A stretch of DNA of 64,000 bases from positions 2,031,001-2,095,000 of the forward strand of contig NZ_CP039964.1 of assembly GCF_005234135.1 (NCBI RefSeq). The letters are read 5' to 3'. Of this stretch, positions 55,124 through 63,947 are shown piece after piece; the stretch's first letter is position 1; each line of letters begins with the position of its first letter. Position numbers and translations under genes: made by a program. Under the pieces are notes generated by a model that saw only the letters and a program-made list of their open reading frames with translations, made no database searches and had not been told where the DNA came from. The stretch is from Pseudorhodobacter turbinis. GTDB taxonomy: Bacteria; Pseudomonadota; Alphaproteobacteria; Rhodobacterales; Rhodobacteraceae.

Positions 55124-55918
55124 TTAGCTGTGCCAGTCGGGTTTGCGCTTTTCGATAAAGGCGGTAATGCCTTCATCGGTATCGCGCAGCATCATGTTTT
55201 CCACCATCACCGTACCGGCATGGGCATAGGCCTTGTCCAAGGGCAGACCCGCCTGATCGTAAAAGGCGCGTTTGCCGATACGCACGGCGGCGCCAAGTTT
55301 GCCGGCCACTGTTTGCGCCAGCGCCAGCGTTTCGGCCTCTAGCGTCTCAGGGGCGGCAATGCGGTTGATCAACCCGATTTCCTGCGCGCGTGAGGCGTCG
55401 ATAAATTCGCCCGTCACCAGCATTTCAAAGGCATGTTTGGCCGCGACATTGCGGGTCAGCGCCACCATCGGCGTAGAGCAAAACAGCCCGATATTCACCC
55501 CGTTCACCCCGAACCGCGTGCCTTGGGCGGCCACGGCCATATCGCAACTGGCAACCAACTGACAACCGGCGGCGGTCGCAATGCCATGGGCCTGTGCGAT
55601 AACCGGCTGGGGCAGGGTGGTGATGGCCTTCATCACATCGGCACAGCGTGCAAAAAGATCGGCGAAATAGGCCGCGCCCTTATCGGGGTTTGCCCGCCCC
55701 GCCTGCATCTCTTTCAGGTTGTGGCCCGCACATAATGCTTTGCCCGCCCCGCGCAAGATCACCACGCGGGTTTGCGTGTCCTGCGCCAGACGTCCCAGCT
55801 CTGCTTTAAGGGCGGCGAGCATCGCATCGGAAAGCGCATTCAGGCTTTCGGGGGTGTTGAGCGTCAGCCGTGCAATGCCGCCCGCAAGATCCTCACGCTG
55901 TAAAATCGTGTCGGTCAT
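55124..55918 (-). CDS. enoyl-CoA hydratase/isomerase family protein
   Basis: A 264-residue crotonase-fold protein. The oxyanion-hole segments AGKALCAGHNLKEM and QPVIAQAHGIATAAGCQLVASCD are present, with FGVNGVNIGLF. The usual second catalytic glutamate is replaced in this region (N-IGLF), which is seen in the ECHDC3-like subgroup, so the actual reaction is uncertain. The ATG at 55918 is preceded by an AGGAAAGG-type site. It diverges from the thioesterase gene. Confidence 0.85.
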   Translation of the reverse strand: MTDTILQREDLAGGIARLTLNTPESLNALSDAMLAALKAELGRLAQDTQTRVVILRGAGKALCAGHNLKEMQAGRANPDKGAAYFADLFARCADVMKAITTLPQPVIAQAHGIATAAGCQLVASCDMAVAAQGTRFGVNGVNIGLFCSTPMVALTRNVAAKHAFEMLVTGEFIDASRAQEIGLINRIAAPETLEAETLALAQTVAGKLGAAVRIGKRAFYDQAGLPLDKAYAHAGTVMVENMMLRDTDEGITAFIEKRKPDWHS

Positions 55919-55993
55919 GGTATTTGTGCCTTTCCTCTTCCCCTTTGTTCGGGGCAGTTTAACTATGGCAGGGCAAAGAGGAAGGGGGCAGTC

Positions 55994-56416
55994 ATGGCAA
56001 TTATTATGCAAGAACCGGCGTTGATGGAATTTCTTGCGCGGGATTTCGCGCAGGTGGCCGATGATTTCACCATTACCCGCGTAGAGGAAGATCTGCTGGA
56101 GGTGCGCCTGAATGTGGAGGACCGTCATTTGCGCCCCGGCGGTACGGTCTCGGGGCCGTCGATGTTTGCGCTGGCGGATGTGGCGGTTTACCTTGCGATC
56201 CTGTCGCGGCTGGGGCCGGTGGCGCTGGCCGTGACCACCAATTGCAGCATCGACTTCATGCGCAAACCTGCCGCGGGTCGCGCACTTGTGGCGCAGGCGC
56301 GGTTGCTGAAGCTGGGCCGGGTTCTGGCGGTGGGGGATGTGCTGATCCGATCCGAGGGGGAAAGCGCCCCCGTGGCCCGCGCGGGGCTGACCTATTCGAT
56401 CCCGCCTGCAAGATAG
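55994..56416 (+). CDS. PaaI-family hotdog thioesterase
   Basis: A 140-residue hotdog-fold protein with RHLRPGGTVSGPSMFALADVAVYLA, the central helix and acidic catalytic position of PaaI/YdiI-type acyl-CoA thioesterases, and TTNCSIDFMRKP. It is divergent from the enoyl-CoA hydratase gene with about 75 bp between. The substrate is unknown; hydroxyaromatic or medium acyl-CoA clean-up is typical of the family. Confidence 0.85.
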   Translation: MAIIMQEPALMEFLARDFAQVADDFTITRVEEDLLEVRLNVEDRHLRPGGTVSGPSMFALADVAVYLAILSRLGPVALAVTTNCSIDFMRKPAAGRALVAQARLLKLGRVLAVGDVLIRSEGESAPVARAGLTYSIPPAR

Positions 56417-56524
56417 CGTGAAGGCGGGCAACCTGTACGGATGCCGCCAAGAGTGTCTCAAGCCGTGCGGATATAGCGAAACGGCTTGGCGCCGGTTGTA
56501 CCGGAATGCACAGGCACAAAACGC

Positions 56525-56545
56525 GGCGCGGACGCCGCGCCCAAT
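56525..56545 (-). terminator. hairpin after the ABC binding-protein gene
   Basis: On the minus strand GGCGCGG-CGT-CCGCGCC followed by GCGTTTTG, about 10 bp after the stop. The T-run is only four bases and starts late, so this is a tentative call. Confidence 0.4.
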
Positions 56546-56551
56546 GCCCTG

Positions 56552-57544
56552 TTATTCGCCGGTCATCTTGATCGAAGTATCCAGAAATTCGTTGGTATAG
56601 ACGGTTTCGATGTCAAACGGCTCTTTCAGGTCAAAGTAGGTGGCAACCATACCGTAGTCGGCGGCCATCCGTTCCGGGCTAAAGGCCCCGAGGGCGACAG
56701 TTTGCGTTGTCTCGTCGCGCATCAGCTCTTTGATCCGGTTCCATTGGTTTTTCTGGTTTTCTGGCTCCAGACCCGAAACTTCGGACATCAACGCATCCAG
56801 GCAAGGCTGGAAATCGGCAACACAGGCGGCAAAGGCTTTTTGGCTGACGGCGGCGAATTTGCCGACAGTATCGCGATGCTCGGCAAGAAAGGTTTCATTG
56901 ACGATGATCGAGTTGCCGTAGGGGTTCACACCGATGTTGCGCCATGCGACAAACCCAAGATCGTCGCCAAATTCGCGGACCTTCAGATCATGCTCGTTGT
57001 AGAAATCGCTGGTCACATCAATAGCACCGCTTTTCAGCGAGGTCAGCTTGGCCTGGGGTGAGACATTGACGAATTTGACCGAGTCTGGCGCGATGCCAAC
57101 GGTTTTTGCGAACAGCGGCCACATGATGCGGGACGCATCCGCTGGCGGGTTTCCGATGGCACGGCCGGGAAAGTCTTTTGGTGTCTCGATGCCGCTACTT
57201 TTGAGCCAGTAAAAACCCTGTGGGGAGTTGGCATAGACCGTCATCACAGCAGTCGCGTTGGCCCCCTCGCCCCGCGCAAGCAGAACTGTTGCCAGATCGG
57301 CCACGCCTATCTTGGCCATTCCGACGGCAACACGTTGAACCGCAGCGCCCGAGCCGCGACCGGCCTCAATTTCCAATTCGATACCTTCGGCCTCGTACCA
57401 GCCCTGTTGTTTGGCGTAGAAATAGGGGGCATGATCGGCCGTTGGCACCCAGTTCAGCACCATATTGATATCTTCGGCGTTGGCGGCAAGTGGTGAAACA
57501 AGGGCTGCAAGCGCAGTCGAAAAAGCGATAAGGTTTTTGGCCAT
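56552..57544 (-). CDS. ABC transporter substrate-binding protein, NMT1/THI5-like
   Basis: A 330-residue periplasmic binding protein with a signal peptide (residues 1-23, ending AANA). The fold signatures DINMVLNWVPTADHAPYFYA and GSGAAVQRVAVGMAKIGVAD are those of the NMT1/THI5-like (NitT/TauT) group, which binds HMP, sulfonates, nitrate or related small molecules. It is transcribed away from the TetR gene and from the operon that holds the matching permease and ATPase. The ligand cannot be inferred from the sequence. Confidence 0.88.
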   Translation of the reverse strand: MAKNLIAFSTALAALVSPLAANAEDINMVLNWVPTADHAPYFYAKQQGWYEAEGIELEIEAGRGSGAAVQRVAVGMAKIGVADLATVLLARGEGANATAVMTVYANSPQGFYWLKSSGIETPKDFPGRAIGNPPADASRIMWPLFAKTVGIAPDSVKFVNVSPQAKLTSLKSGAIDVTSDFYNEHDLKVREFGDDLGFVAWRNIGVNPYGNSIIVNETFLAEHRDTVGKFAAVSQKAFAACVADFQPCLDALMSEVSGLEPENQKNQWNRIKELMRDETTQTVALGAFSPERMAADYGMVATYFDLKEPFDIETVYTNEFLDTSIKMTGE

Positions 57545-57661
57545 TTTTTGATTAACTCCCGGTTTATAAATACAAAATCATAACACGATTGGTAGTGGCG
57601 TCGCGGATGAGGACGATCTTGGTGGTCAACAATAGGCACGGATGCTATCAGCGATCAACAA

Positions 57662-57681
57662 CCAATCAACTGGTTGGTTAC
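57662..57681. promoter_or_regulatory. putative TetR operator 1
   Basis: CCAATCAACTGGTTGGTTAC matches 16 of 20 positions of the perfect palindrome at 58390. It lies 24 bp before the TetR gene start and in the shared intergenic region with the divergent binding-protein gene, where it could control both. Confidence 0.7.
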
Positions 57682-57704
57682 ATATTGGGCATGGTGGAGG
57701 CGAC

Positions 57705-58388
57705 ATGGTGGAAAAAGAGGTGATTGTGGGAGAAGGCGCGAAAGTTGAGCAGCTCGTCCCCAAAAAACGCCCGCAAAAGCGCGACACCGTGGCAACCCGG
57801 AAGGCGCTTCTTGATGCTGCGGTCACCGAGTTTGCCGAATTCGGTTTTGAGGGGGGGCGTGTTGACCGTATTGCCCGCCTTGCCGGGGTAAACAAGCAGC
57901 TGGTTTATCATCACTTTGGCAGCAAAGCCGATCTTTATCGCGCCACTTTGGAAGAGGTTTACCGCGAGATCCGTGAACGTGAACAGCAGCTTCGCTTGGG
58001 GGAGCAGGAACCGGAAGCTGCCATGCGGACACTTGTTGGCTTCTCGTTCGACTATCTTGCGGAACACCCGGAGTTCGTCACCCTGATCAACGACGAAAAC
58101 CGGATGGAAGCCGTTCACCTGAAACAGTCCGACAAGGTGACGGATATGCATTCACCGCTTATCCACCTGATCGAAGAATCACTGGACCGTGGCGTGGCAG
58201 AGGGTGTTTTCAATGACCGGTTCGACCCCATCGACTTATATCTCTCAATCGCCGGGCTGACGTATTTCTACTTTTCCAACCGTCACACTGCCTCGGTTAT
58301 TTTTAATCGTGACATAACCACAGCCAAGCAAATGCGGCAGCGGCGCGCACATATCATCGATTTCGTTTTGTCGTCCCTGCGCCGTTAA
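57705..58388 (+). CDS. TetR/AcrR family regulator of the ABC transporter locus
   Basis: The 227-residue protein has a basic N-terminal tail, a TetR helix-turn-helix (about residues 27-73, ALLDAAVTEFAEFGFEGG then IARLAGVNKQLVYHHFGSK) and a helical ligand-binding domain that resembles the RutR/YcdC type. The ATG at 57705 follows GGAGG by four bases. Two similar palindromes (57662 and 58390) flank the gene, which implies autoregulation plus control of the transporter operon. The inducer is unknown. Confidence 0.9.
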   Translation: MVEKEVIVGEGAKVEQLVPKKRPQKRDTVATRKALLDAAVTEFAEFGFEGGRVDRIARLAGVNKQLVYHHFGSKADLYRATLEEVYREIREREQQLRLGEQEPEAAMRTLVGFSFDYLAEHPEFVTLINDENRMEAVHLKQSDKVTDMHSPLIHLIEESLDRGVAEGVFNDRFDPIDLYLSIAGLTYFYFSNRHTASVIFNRDITTAKQMRQRRAHIIDFVLSSLRR

Positions 58389-58389
58389 A

Positions 58390-58409
58390 TCAACCAACCG
58401 GTTGGTTGA
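58390..58409. promoter_or_regulatory. putative TetR operator 2, perfect palindrome
   Basis: TCAACCAACCGGTTGGTTGA is a perfect 20-bp palindrome 1 bp after the TetR stop. It overlaps the -35 box of the operon promoter, the right place for repression. Confidence 0.8.
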
Positions 58410-58434
58410 CACATGAAATTATTCTGTCTACGCT
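58406..58434 (+). promoter_or_regulatory. sigma70-type promoter of the transporter operon
   Basis: TTGACA (58406-58411), a 17-base spacer and TACGCT (58429-58434) fit a housekeeping promoter. It lies 23 bp before the permease start codon and its -35 box is covered by operator 2. Confidence 0.65.
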
Positions 58435-58456
58435 TTTTCAAAACAGGGGATGACAG

Positions 58457-59263
58457 ATGGGCTCAGAAACGGATACCGGACAAGACGAACGGGCGCGGCT
58501 GGAGCGGCTCCAGCGTAATCGCGGCAGGCTGGTTGCCGTTATGTCCCATGTGTTGGCGCTCGTCGCTTGGGAGTTGGCGGTTAAAATCTTTGAGGTGCCG
58601 CGCTTCATCCTTCCTGCGCCAAGCGAGATTATCGCGACACTTGGTTCCAGCCGTTATGACTGGGTCGGGAACACTTGGGTCACGGCCCTGGAAATCTGCG
58701 GCGGCTACTTCTTTGCCACCATTTTGGGGGTTGTGACGGCGCTGATATTCTCATGGTCCAAAAAGCTGTCCATGATGTTTTTTCCGTTGCTGATCACTCT
58801 CAATATGATCCCGAAAGTGGCGCTGGGGCCGCTGGTGATTGTCTGGTTCAGCTATGGCATTTCAACAAACATCCTGATCACCTTCTCGCTGTGCTTTTTC
58901 CCTATCTTGCTGACAACCGTCAGGGGGCTGCGCGAGGTAGAGCCTGACTTGCTTGATCTGGTCAGGTCCTTGCGTGGATCACGCTGGCAAACCTTCTTTT
59001 ACATTCAGCTTCCCGGCGCGCTGCCCTACATTTTTTCGGGCATGAAAGTTGCTGCGATCCTGGCTGTTGCCGGTGCAGTGGTTGGCGAATTTATCGCCTC
59101 TGATCGGGGGCTTGGCTATTTGATGATCCAAGTGCAAGCCGCCCTTGATACCCCCGCCATGTTTATGGCCGTAACCTTGATCACGTTGATCGGCATCCTG
59201 CTTTATATGGCAGTACGGCTTGTCGAACACATTGTGCTCCCTAAAGATGCGAGGATGTCGTGA
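58457..59263 (+). CDS. ABC transporter permease, SsuC/TauC type
   Basis: A 268-residue inner-membrane permease with about six helices. The cytoplasmic EAA-type loop is visible at [33 protein letters not shown] (about residues 175-207), followed by [18 protein letters not shown]. That pattern is typical of NitT/TauT/SsuC permeases. It is the first gene of the operon; the ATPase is the last gene, and the binding protein is encoded divergently on the other side of tetR. Confidence 0.92.
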   Translation: MGSETDTGQDERARLERLQRNRGRLVAVMSHVLALVAWELAVKIFEVPRFILPAPSEIIATLGSSRYDWVGNTWVTALEICGGYFFATILGVVTALIFSWSKKLSMMFFPLLITLNMIPKVALGPLVIVWFSYGISTNILITFSLCFFPILLTTVRGLREVEPDLLDLVRSLRGSRWQTFFYIQLPGALPYIFSGMKVAAILAVAGAVVGEFIASDRGLGYLMIQVQAALDTPAMFMAVTLITLIGILLYMAVRLVEHIVLPKDARMS

Positions 59264-60324
59264 ACGATATCAATAAAACACCCGTTGCCATTCTGGATGG
59301 CGCAAACCTGCCCGACCGCTTTGACAGTGTTGAGGCCTTGGACGATTTCATCGCGCGACCTTCACAGGCATTGATTGATGATCTTGCCGATCTTGACGGT
59401 GATATCATGATCCTTGGTGCCAGCGGCAAGATGGGACCGTCCCTTGCGCGCCTTGCCCGAAATGCGGCACCGGACAAGAAGATCATCGCCGTGGCGCGGT
59501 TCTCGGACCCGGCTGCAAAGACCGAACTGGAAGCGAACGGCATCGAGACCATCACCTGCGATCTGTTCGACGCCACCGCGATCGAGGCGCTTCCCAAGGT
59601 GAAGAACATCATCTTCATGGCCGGCCGCAAGTTTGGATCGGATGGCAACCAGCCCCTGACATGGGCGGCCAACGCCCATATTCCCGCACTTGTCGCGCAG
59701 GCGTTTTCCGGCTCGCGTATCGTCGCTTTTTCGACCGGCTGCGTTTACGCGTTCTCTCGGGTTGATAGCATGGGATCTGATGAGGGCGACGCGCTTGATC
59801 CCCCCGGCGAATATGCGCAATCATGCATCGGACGAGAGCGGATGTTTGAGTATTTCTCGGGGGTTCACGATACCCCGGGCAAGCTTTACCGTCTGAATTA
59901 CGCGATCGACCTGCGCTACGGTGTGCTGCATGATATTGCGGTGAAGGTGCGCGATGGTGTTCCGATTGATGTCACGATGGGCCATGTCAATGTGATCTGG
60001 CAGGGGGACGCCAATACGATTGCACTGCGCTGTCTGAAGCAGGCAACCACGCCGACCAGCCCGATCAATGTCACCGGCCCCGAAGTGATTTCAGTGCGCT
60101 GGCTGGCCGGAATACTGGGCGAAAAGCTGGGCCGCGCGCCGGTTATTATTGGCGAGGAAGCACCCGAAGCCTGGTTGTCGAACACGCGGGTATCCAATGG
60201 TCTTTTTGGCTATCCAACCGTGTCGCTTGACCGGATGCTTGATTGGACTGCCAATTGGGTTTCGGAGAATCTGCCCTCGCATAACAAGCCAACCCATTTT
60301 GAGGCGCGTGATGGTGCCTACTAG
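59260..60324 (+). CDS. NAD-dependent epimerase/dehydratase family protein
   Basis: A 354-residue extended-SDR protein. The Rossmann glycine motif GASGKMG is at 53-59 after an unusual 50-residue N-terminal extension, and STGCVY at 158-163 supplies the catalytic serine/threonine region. The usual YxxxK is not intact: Tyr185 is followed at the +4 position by Cys189 and no lysine is close. So it may not be a standard epimerase. It starts with GTG overlapping the permease stop by four bases. It may act on the imported compound. Confidence 0.83.
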   Translation: MNDINKTPVAILDGANLPDRFDSVEALDDFIARPSQALIDDLADLDGDIMILGASGKMGPSLARLARNAAPDKKIIAVARFSDPAAKTELEANGIETITCDLFDATAIEALPKVKNIIFMAGRKFGSDGNQPLTWAANAHIPALVAQAFSGSRIVAFSTGCVYAFSRVDSMGSDEGDALDPPGEYAQSCIGRERMFEYFSGVHDTPGKLYRLNYAIDLRYGVLHDIAVKVRDGVPIDVTMGHVNVIWQGDANTIALRCLKQATTPTSPINVTGPEVISVRWLAGILGEKLGRAPVIIGEEAPEAWLSNTRVSNGLFGYPTVSLDRMLDWTANWVSENLPSHNKPTHFEARDGAY

Positions 60325-61171
60325 GGCGGTTCCTCTTTCAAATTCTGGCCCGCAGCTTATCATGCTGTCGCAAGGTGATATCGATGGTGCGATGGCGCTG
60401 TCGGTTGAGGCGGGCTGGAACCAGACTGCGGATGACTGGCGGCTCTTTTTGCGCCACGGCACGGTTTTCGGGATTATCGAGGACGGTGCGCTGTCTGCCA
60501 GTGCGGCGATCATGCCTTACGGCACAGAGATCGCGTGGATCAGCATGGTCCTTACGCGGAAAAGCAGGCGCGGATGCGGTTTGGGCACCAGATTGCTAAA
60601 GCATTGCATCTCGGTGGTCGAAGCCGAGGGGCGCACCGCTTTGCTGGACGCCACCCCCGCCGGAGAGGTTATCTACCGCAAGCTTGGCTTTGAGGGGCAC
60701 GAAACCTTCACGCGCTGGGCCGGAACCGGTGGCGGCAAGTCCCCTAGCGGCGCCGTCGCACCCGATATTCCTGCCGCGATTACGGCCGCGAACCAGGTGT
60801 TCGGGGCGGATAGAACAGAGCTTCTTGCCAATTTTGCCAGCCGCTGCCCGGATTTGTGCCGTTATGACCCCGATACAGGGCTTTGCGCCTTTGGGCGTGA
60901 TGGCAGCTTGGCAACCCAAATTGGCCCTGTTGTTGGCAGTTCGCCAAATCCCGACAGCCCCGGAACCGAGGCGCTGGTTGCCGCCCTTATCGGCGGCATT
61001 ACCGGATCGGTCTTTATGGATGTTGCGGATCACTGTACCCGGCTTGCTGCATGCCTTGCGGCGCTGGGGTTTGAAAAACAACGTCCGTTCTTACGCATGA
61101 AACGCGGCCCTTGGCTGCCCCCTGGAAATGGATCGACGGTTGCCGCAATCGCCGGACCTGAATTTGGATAG
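60311..61171 (+). CDS. GNAT-family protein, two GNAT-like domains
   Basis: The 286-residue product has an N-terminal GNAT domain ([17 protein letters not shown], then the acetyl-CoA loop [17 protein letters not shown] near residues 92-108 and YRKLGFEG) and a second, more degenerate GNAT-like half from about residue 150 that ends [21 protein letters not shown]. The ATG at 60311 overlaps the epimerase gene by 14 bases. N-acetylation of an amine in the same pathway is plausible; the substrate is unknown. Confidence 0.78.
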   Translation: MVPTRAVPLSNSGPQLIMLSQGDIDGAMALSVEAGWNQTADDWRLFLRHGTVFGIIEDGALSASAAIMPYGTEIAWISMVLTRKSRRGCGLGTRLLKHCISVVEAEGRTALLDATPAGEVIYRKLGFEGHETFTRWAGTGGGKSPSGAVAPDIPAAITAANQVFGADRTELLANFASRCPDLCRYDPDTGLCAFGRDGSLATQIGPVVGSSPNPDSPGTEALVAALIGGITGSVFMDVADHCTRLAACLAALGFEKQRPFLRMKRGPWLPPGNGSTVAAIAGPEFG

Positions 61172-61181
61172 GAATACACAG

Positions 61182-62246
61182 ATGGGTCTTCACCATTCCG
61201 ATCTTCCCAAAGAGATTATCGCCCTGTTGCGCAAAGGGGCTGTCATTCCCGCGCATCCACTGGCGCTTGACGAAAACCGCGAATTCGACCGCAGGCGCCA
61301 ACGCGCCTTGACCCGATATTATGTCGACGCCGGGTCGGGGGGGCTGGCCGTGGGGGTACACACCACACAGTTCGCCATTCGCGACATCGGGCTCTATGAA
61401 CCCGTGTTGAAAGCCGCCGCCGAGGATGCCGCCGCTTGGGCTGACCGGCCAATGGTGATGATCGCCGGCGTTGCGGGGCAAACAGAACAGGCCATCGCAG
61501 AGGCAAAGATCGCCCGCTCTCATGGCTATCACGCCGTCTTGGTTTCTATGGGCGCCCTGCGCGGCCAATCCCCGGAACAGCTGATCGCACATTGCCGCGC
61601 CGTGGCCGAGGAAATGCCGATTATCGGCTTTTATATGCAGTCTGCGGTTGGCGGGATTGATCTCGATGCCCGTTTCTGGCGCGAATTTTCAGGCATTGAT
61701 AACGCGGTTGCAATCAAAATGGCCCCGTTCAACCGTTACAAGACGCTGGATGTCATGAAAGGTGTTGTTGCCGCACAGGCCGAAGACCGTATCACGCTTT
61801 ACACCGGCAACGACGATCATATCGTGGCCGATCTTGTCACGCCTTTTGATATCCCTCGCGATGGCAAGGCGGTCCGGCTGCGTGTGCGCGGTGGGCTTTT
61901 GGGGCATTGGTCGGTCTGGACACGCAAAGCGGTTGAGCTGCTCGACCGGGTTCATAGCGTTGTCGACAGTGGCGCAGATTTGCCGCTTGACCTTGCAGCC
62001 CTTGATTCCCGTGTCACCGACTGCAACGCGGCGTTTTTTGATGTCGCCAATAATTTCCACGGCTGTATTGCCGGATGTCACGAAGTGTTGCGTCGTCAAC
62101 AGCTGCTTGAAACGATCCATTGCCTCGATCCTGACGAAGGGCTGTCGCCGGGGCAGGCAGAGGAAATCGACCGGGTCTATGCGGCCCATCCAGATCTTGC
62201 CGATGATGATTTCATCGCTGACAACCTTGAAAGGTGGCTTGCATGA
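61182..62246 (+). CDS. DHDPS/NAL-family aldolase-like protein
   Basis: A 354-residue protein of the dihydrodipicolinate synthase/N-acetylneuraminate lyase superfamily. The expected Schiff-base lysine is Lys179 (NAVAIKMAPF) and the conserved tyrosine is Tyr151 (IIGFYMQSA), so catalysis is possible. The glycine-rich segment before them (YYVDAGSGGLAVGVHTTQF) fits the family. It is longer at the C-terminus than DapA, with an extra helical part. Placed among transport and epimerase-like genes, it probably cleaves or forms a keto acid in an uncharacterised pathway, not lysine synthesis. Confidence 0.85.
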   Translation: MGLHHSDLPKEIIALLRKGAVIPAHPLALDENREFDRRRQRALTRYYVDAGSGGLAVGVHTTQFAIRDIGLYEPVLKAAAEDAAAWADRPMVMIAGVAGQTEQAIAEAKIARSHGYHAVLVSMGALRGQSPEQLIAHCRAVAEEMPIIGFYMQSAVGGIDLDARFWREFSGIDNAVAIKMAPFNRYKTLDVMKGVVAAQAEDRITLYTGNDDHIVADLVTPFDIPRDGKAVRLRVRGGLLGHWSVWTRKAVELLDRVHSVVDSGADLPLDLAALDSRVTDCNAAFFDVANNFHGCIAGCHEVLRRQQLLETIHCLDPDEGLSPGQAEEIDRVYAAHPDLADDDFIADNLERWLA

Positions 62247-63031
62247 CCGTCGATACCCAACTTGTGAAGGAAGAGCCGTTCATCCATTTGCAAAATGTAC
62301 GCAAGGTCTACCGGACAGGCACGAAAGAGCATATCGCGGTGTCCGATGTGACGCTCGATATCAACGATGGCGATCTTCTTTCGGTGGTCGGCCCCTCGGG
62401 TTGCGGCAAGACTACGGTGCTTAAAATACTTGCAGGCCTGCATGATGCGGATGGCGGTACGGTCAAGATCGGCTCAAGCATGGCCAATTTTGAAGAGGGG
62501 CGCGATGTTGGCATGGTGTTTCAGCAACCCATGCTGCTGAAGTGGCGTACCATCTCCGAAAACGTTCTTTTGCCGGCGCAGATCCTTGGCCTTCCGATGA
62601 AGGCCGCACGGGAGCGCGCCCAGGATTTGCTGCAAATGGTCGGGCTTGGCGATGCAGGCAAGAAGTATCCGTATGAGCTGTCGGGTGGCATGCAGCAACG
62701 GGCCGCAATCGCGCGCGCGTTGATCCATGATCCGAAACTGGTTCTTATGGATGAGCCGTTTGGCGCGTTGGATGCCATGACCCGCGAAAAGATGAACCTT
62801 GAAATGCTGCGGATCTGGCAGGAGAGCCAGAAAACAATTGTGTTCATCACGCATGGCATTCAAGAGGCGATCTTCCTCGGTTCCCATTGCGCGGTGCTTT
62901 CCTCGGGACCGGCGCGGATGGCTGATTATTTCAAGATCGACCTGCCGCACCCTCGCACGCTTGACATCAAAACCACCGATGTGTTCGGCGAATATGTCAA
63001 ACGGGTCTATCGCCAACTTGGTATGGACTAG
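62243..63031 (+). CDS. ABC transporter ATP-binding protein, SsuB/TauB type
   Basis: A 262-residue ATPase with Walker A GPSGCGKTT at 50-58, Q-loop QQP near 95, signature LSGGMQQR at 146-153 and Walker B VLMDEPFGALDA at 167-178. The sequence fits the nitrate/sulfonate/taurine importer class. It overlaps the aldolase-like gene by four bases and closes the operon, pairing with the permease at 58457 and the divergent binding protein. Confidence 0.94.
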   Translation: MTVDTQLVKEEPFIHLQNVRKVYRTGTKEHIAVSDVTLDINDGDLLSVVGPSGCGKTTVLKILAGLHDADGGTVKIGSSMANFEEGRDVGMVFQQPMLLKWRTISENVLLPAQILGLPMKAARERAQDLLQMVGLGDAGKKYPYELSGGMQQRAAIARALIHDPKLVLMDEPFGALDAMTREKMNLEMLRIWQESQKTIVFITHGIQEAIFLGSHCAVLSSGPARMADYFKIDLPHPRTLDIKTTDVFGEYVKRVYRQLGMD

Positions 63032-63197
63032 AGAAGAGGCTTTTCTGGTGCGCGCAGGGCTGGCTATTCAGTCACGCCCGCAAAATACTGTGAAACGGCA
63101 GGTCTTTTTGACCAATTCTTCATGCCATTGACCGAAACATCCTTAGCTGCAAACGTTCTGCAGTGCCGCGCGCTCAAAAGGGATGGAAGAGGGATAA

Positions 63198-63947
63198 ATG
63201 GCTATACCTGACGTGCTGGGGATTTTGCTGATGCAGGCTGTAAAGGAGCATCAGCTTGGCGGTGCCTTTCTGATGCTCGGGCGCCAGAGGTTTGTTGGAA
63301 GCCGAAGGGGGCGATCGGCAGAGGCATTCGCGGCGACAATCCAAAAGTATTTGCCGGGCACAACAGAGGCTGACCTTCACAACCCCGACAATCAATACAG
63401 TGAAACCTTCATTTCGCGCTTGGGCTTTTCGTCAGTGGACTCGCTCGATTTTTCGGATTTTGAAGATGCCAGTATCATTCACGACCTGACCCAGCCGGTA
63501 AGCGAAGACCTTATGGAACGGTTTGATGTAATCTACGATGGCGGCACATGTGAGCATGTGTTCGAACTGCCAACGGCGTACCGCAATATAGACAAGATGT
63601 TGCGGCCCGGAGGTGTTCTGATAGGGCATTCCCCGTGCAATAACTGGATCAATCACGGTTTTTACCAGATCAGCCCCGAGATGGTGTACGGGTTTTGGGA
63701 AAAGGCGATGGGCTATGACGTTCTTGACGTGCTGCTACAGCCAACACTTCCCGCGTTTGTGAACAAGACTGCCCGGACGTCGAACCCCAACCAGACAGGG
63801 GTGCGCCCCCGCATTCAGGGCGATCTGCCCCAAAACTCGCCAATCATTATGCATTACGTTGTGCGCAAGCCCCTTGAGGGTGGCAAGGGCGGTCAGGCCT
63901 ATCAAACGGATTATGTCAATAAGTGGGACCATGGTCAGACCCGCTAG
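63198..63947 (+). CDS. methyltransferase-like protein
   Basis: The 249-residue protein has FLMLGRQRF near residue 24 and FDVIYDGGTCEHVFELPTAY then MLRPGGVLIGHSP at about 109-146, the pattern of a class I SAM-dependent methyltransferase's post-motif region, but no clear glycine-rich SAM-binding loop. It may be a degenerate or divergent methyltransferase-fold protein, a kind often met near glycan genes. An AGAGGGAT-type ribosome binding site precedes the ATG. About 165 bp separate it from the ABC operon, so it may be independent. Confidence 0.7.
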   Translation: MAIPDVLGILLMQAVKEHQLGGAFLMLGRQRFVGSRRGRSAEAFAATIQKYLPGTTEADLHNPDNQYSETFISRLGFSSVDSLDFSDFEDASIIHDLTQPVSEDLMERFDVIYDGGTCEHVFELPTAYRNIDKMLRPGGVLIGHSPCNNWINHGFYQISPEMVYGFWEKAMGYDVLDVLLQPTLPAFVNKTARTSNPNQTGVRPRIQGDLPQNSPIIMHYVVRKPLEGGKGGQAYQTDYVNKWDHGQTR

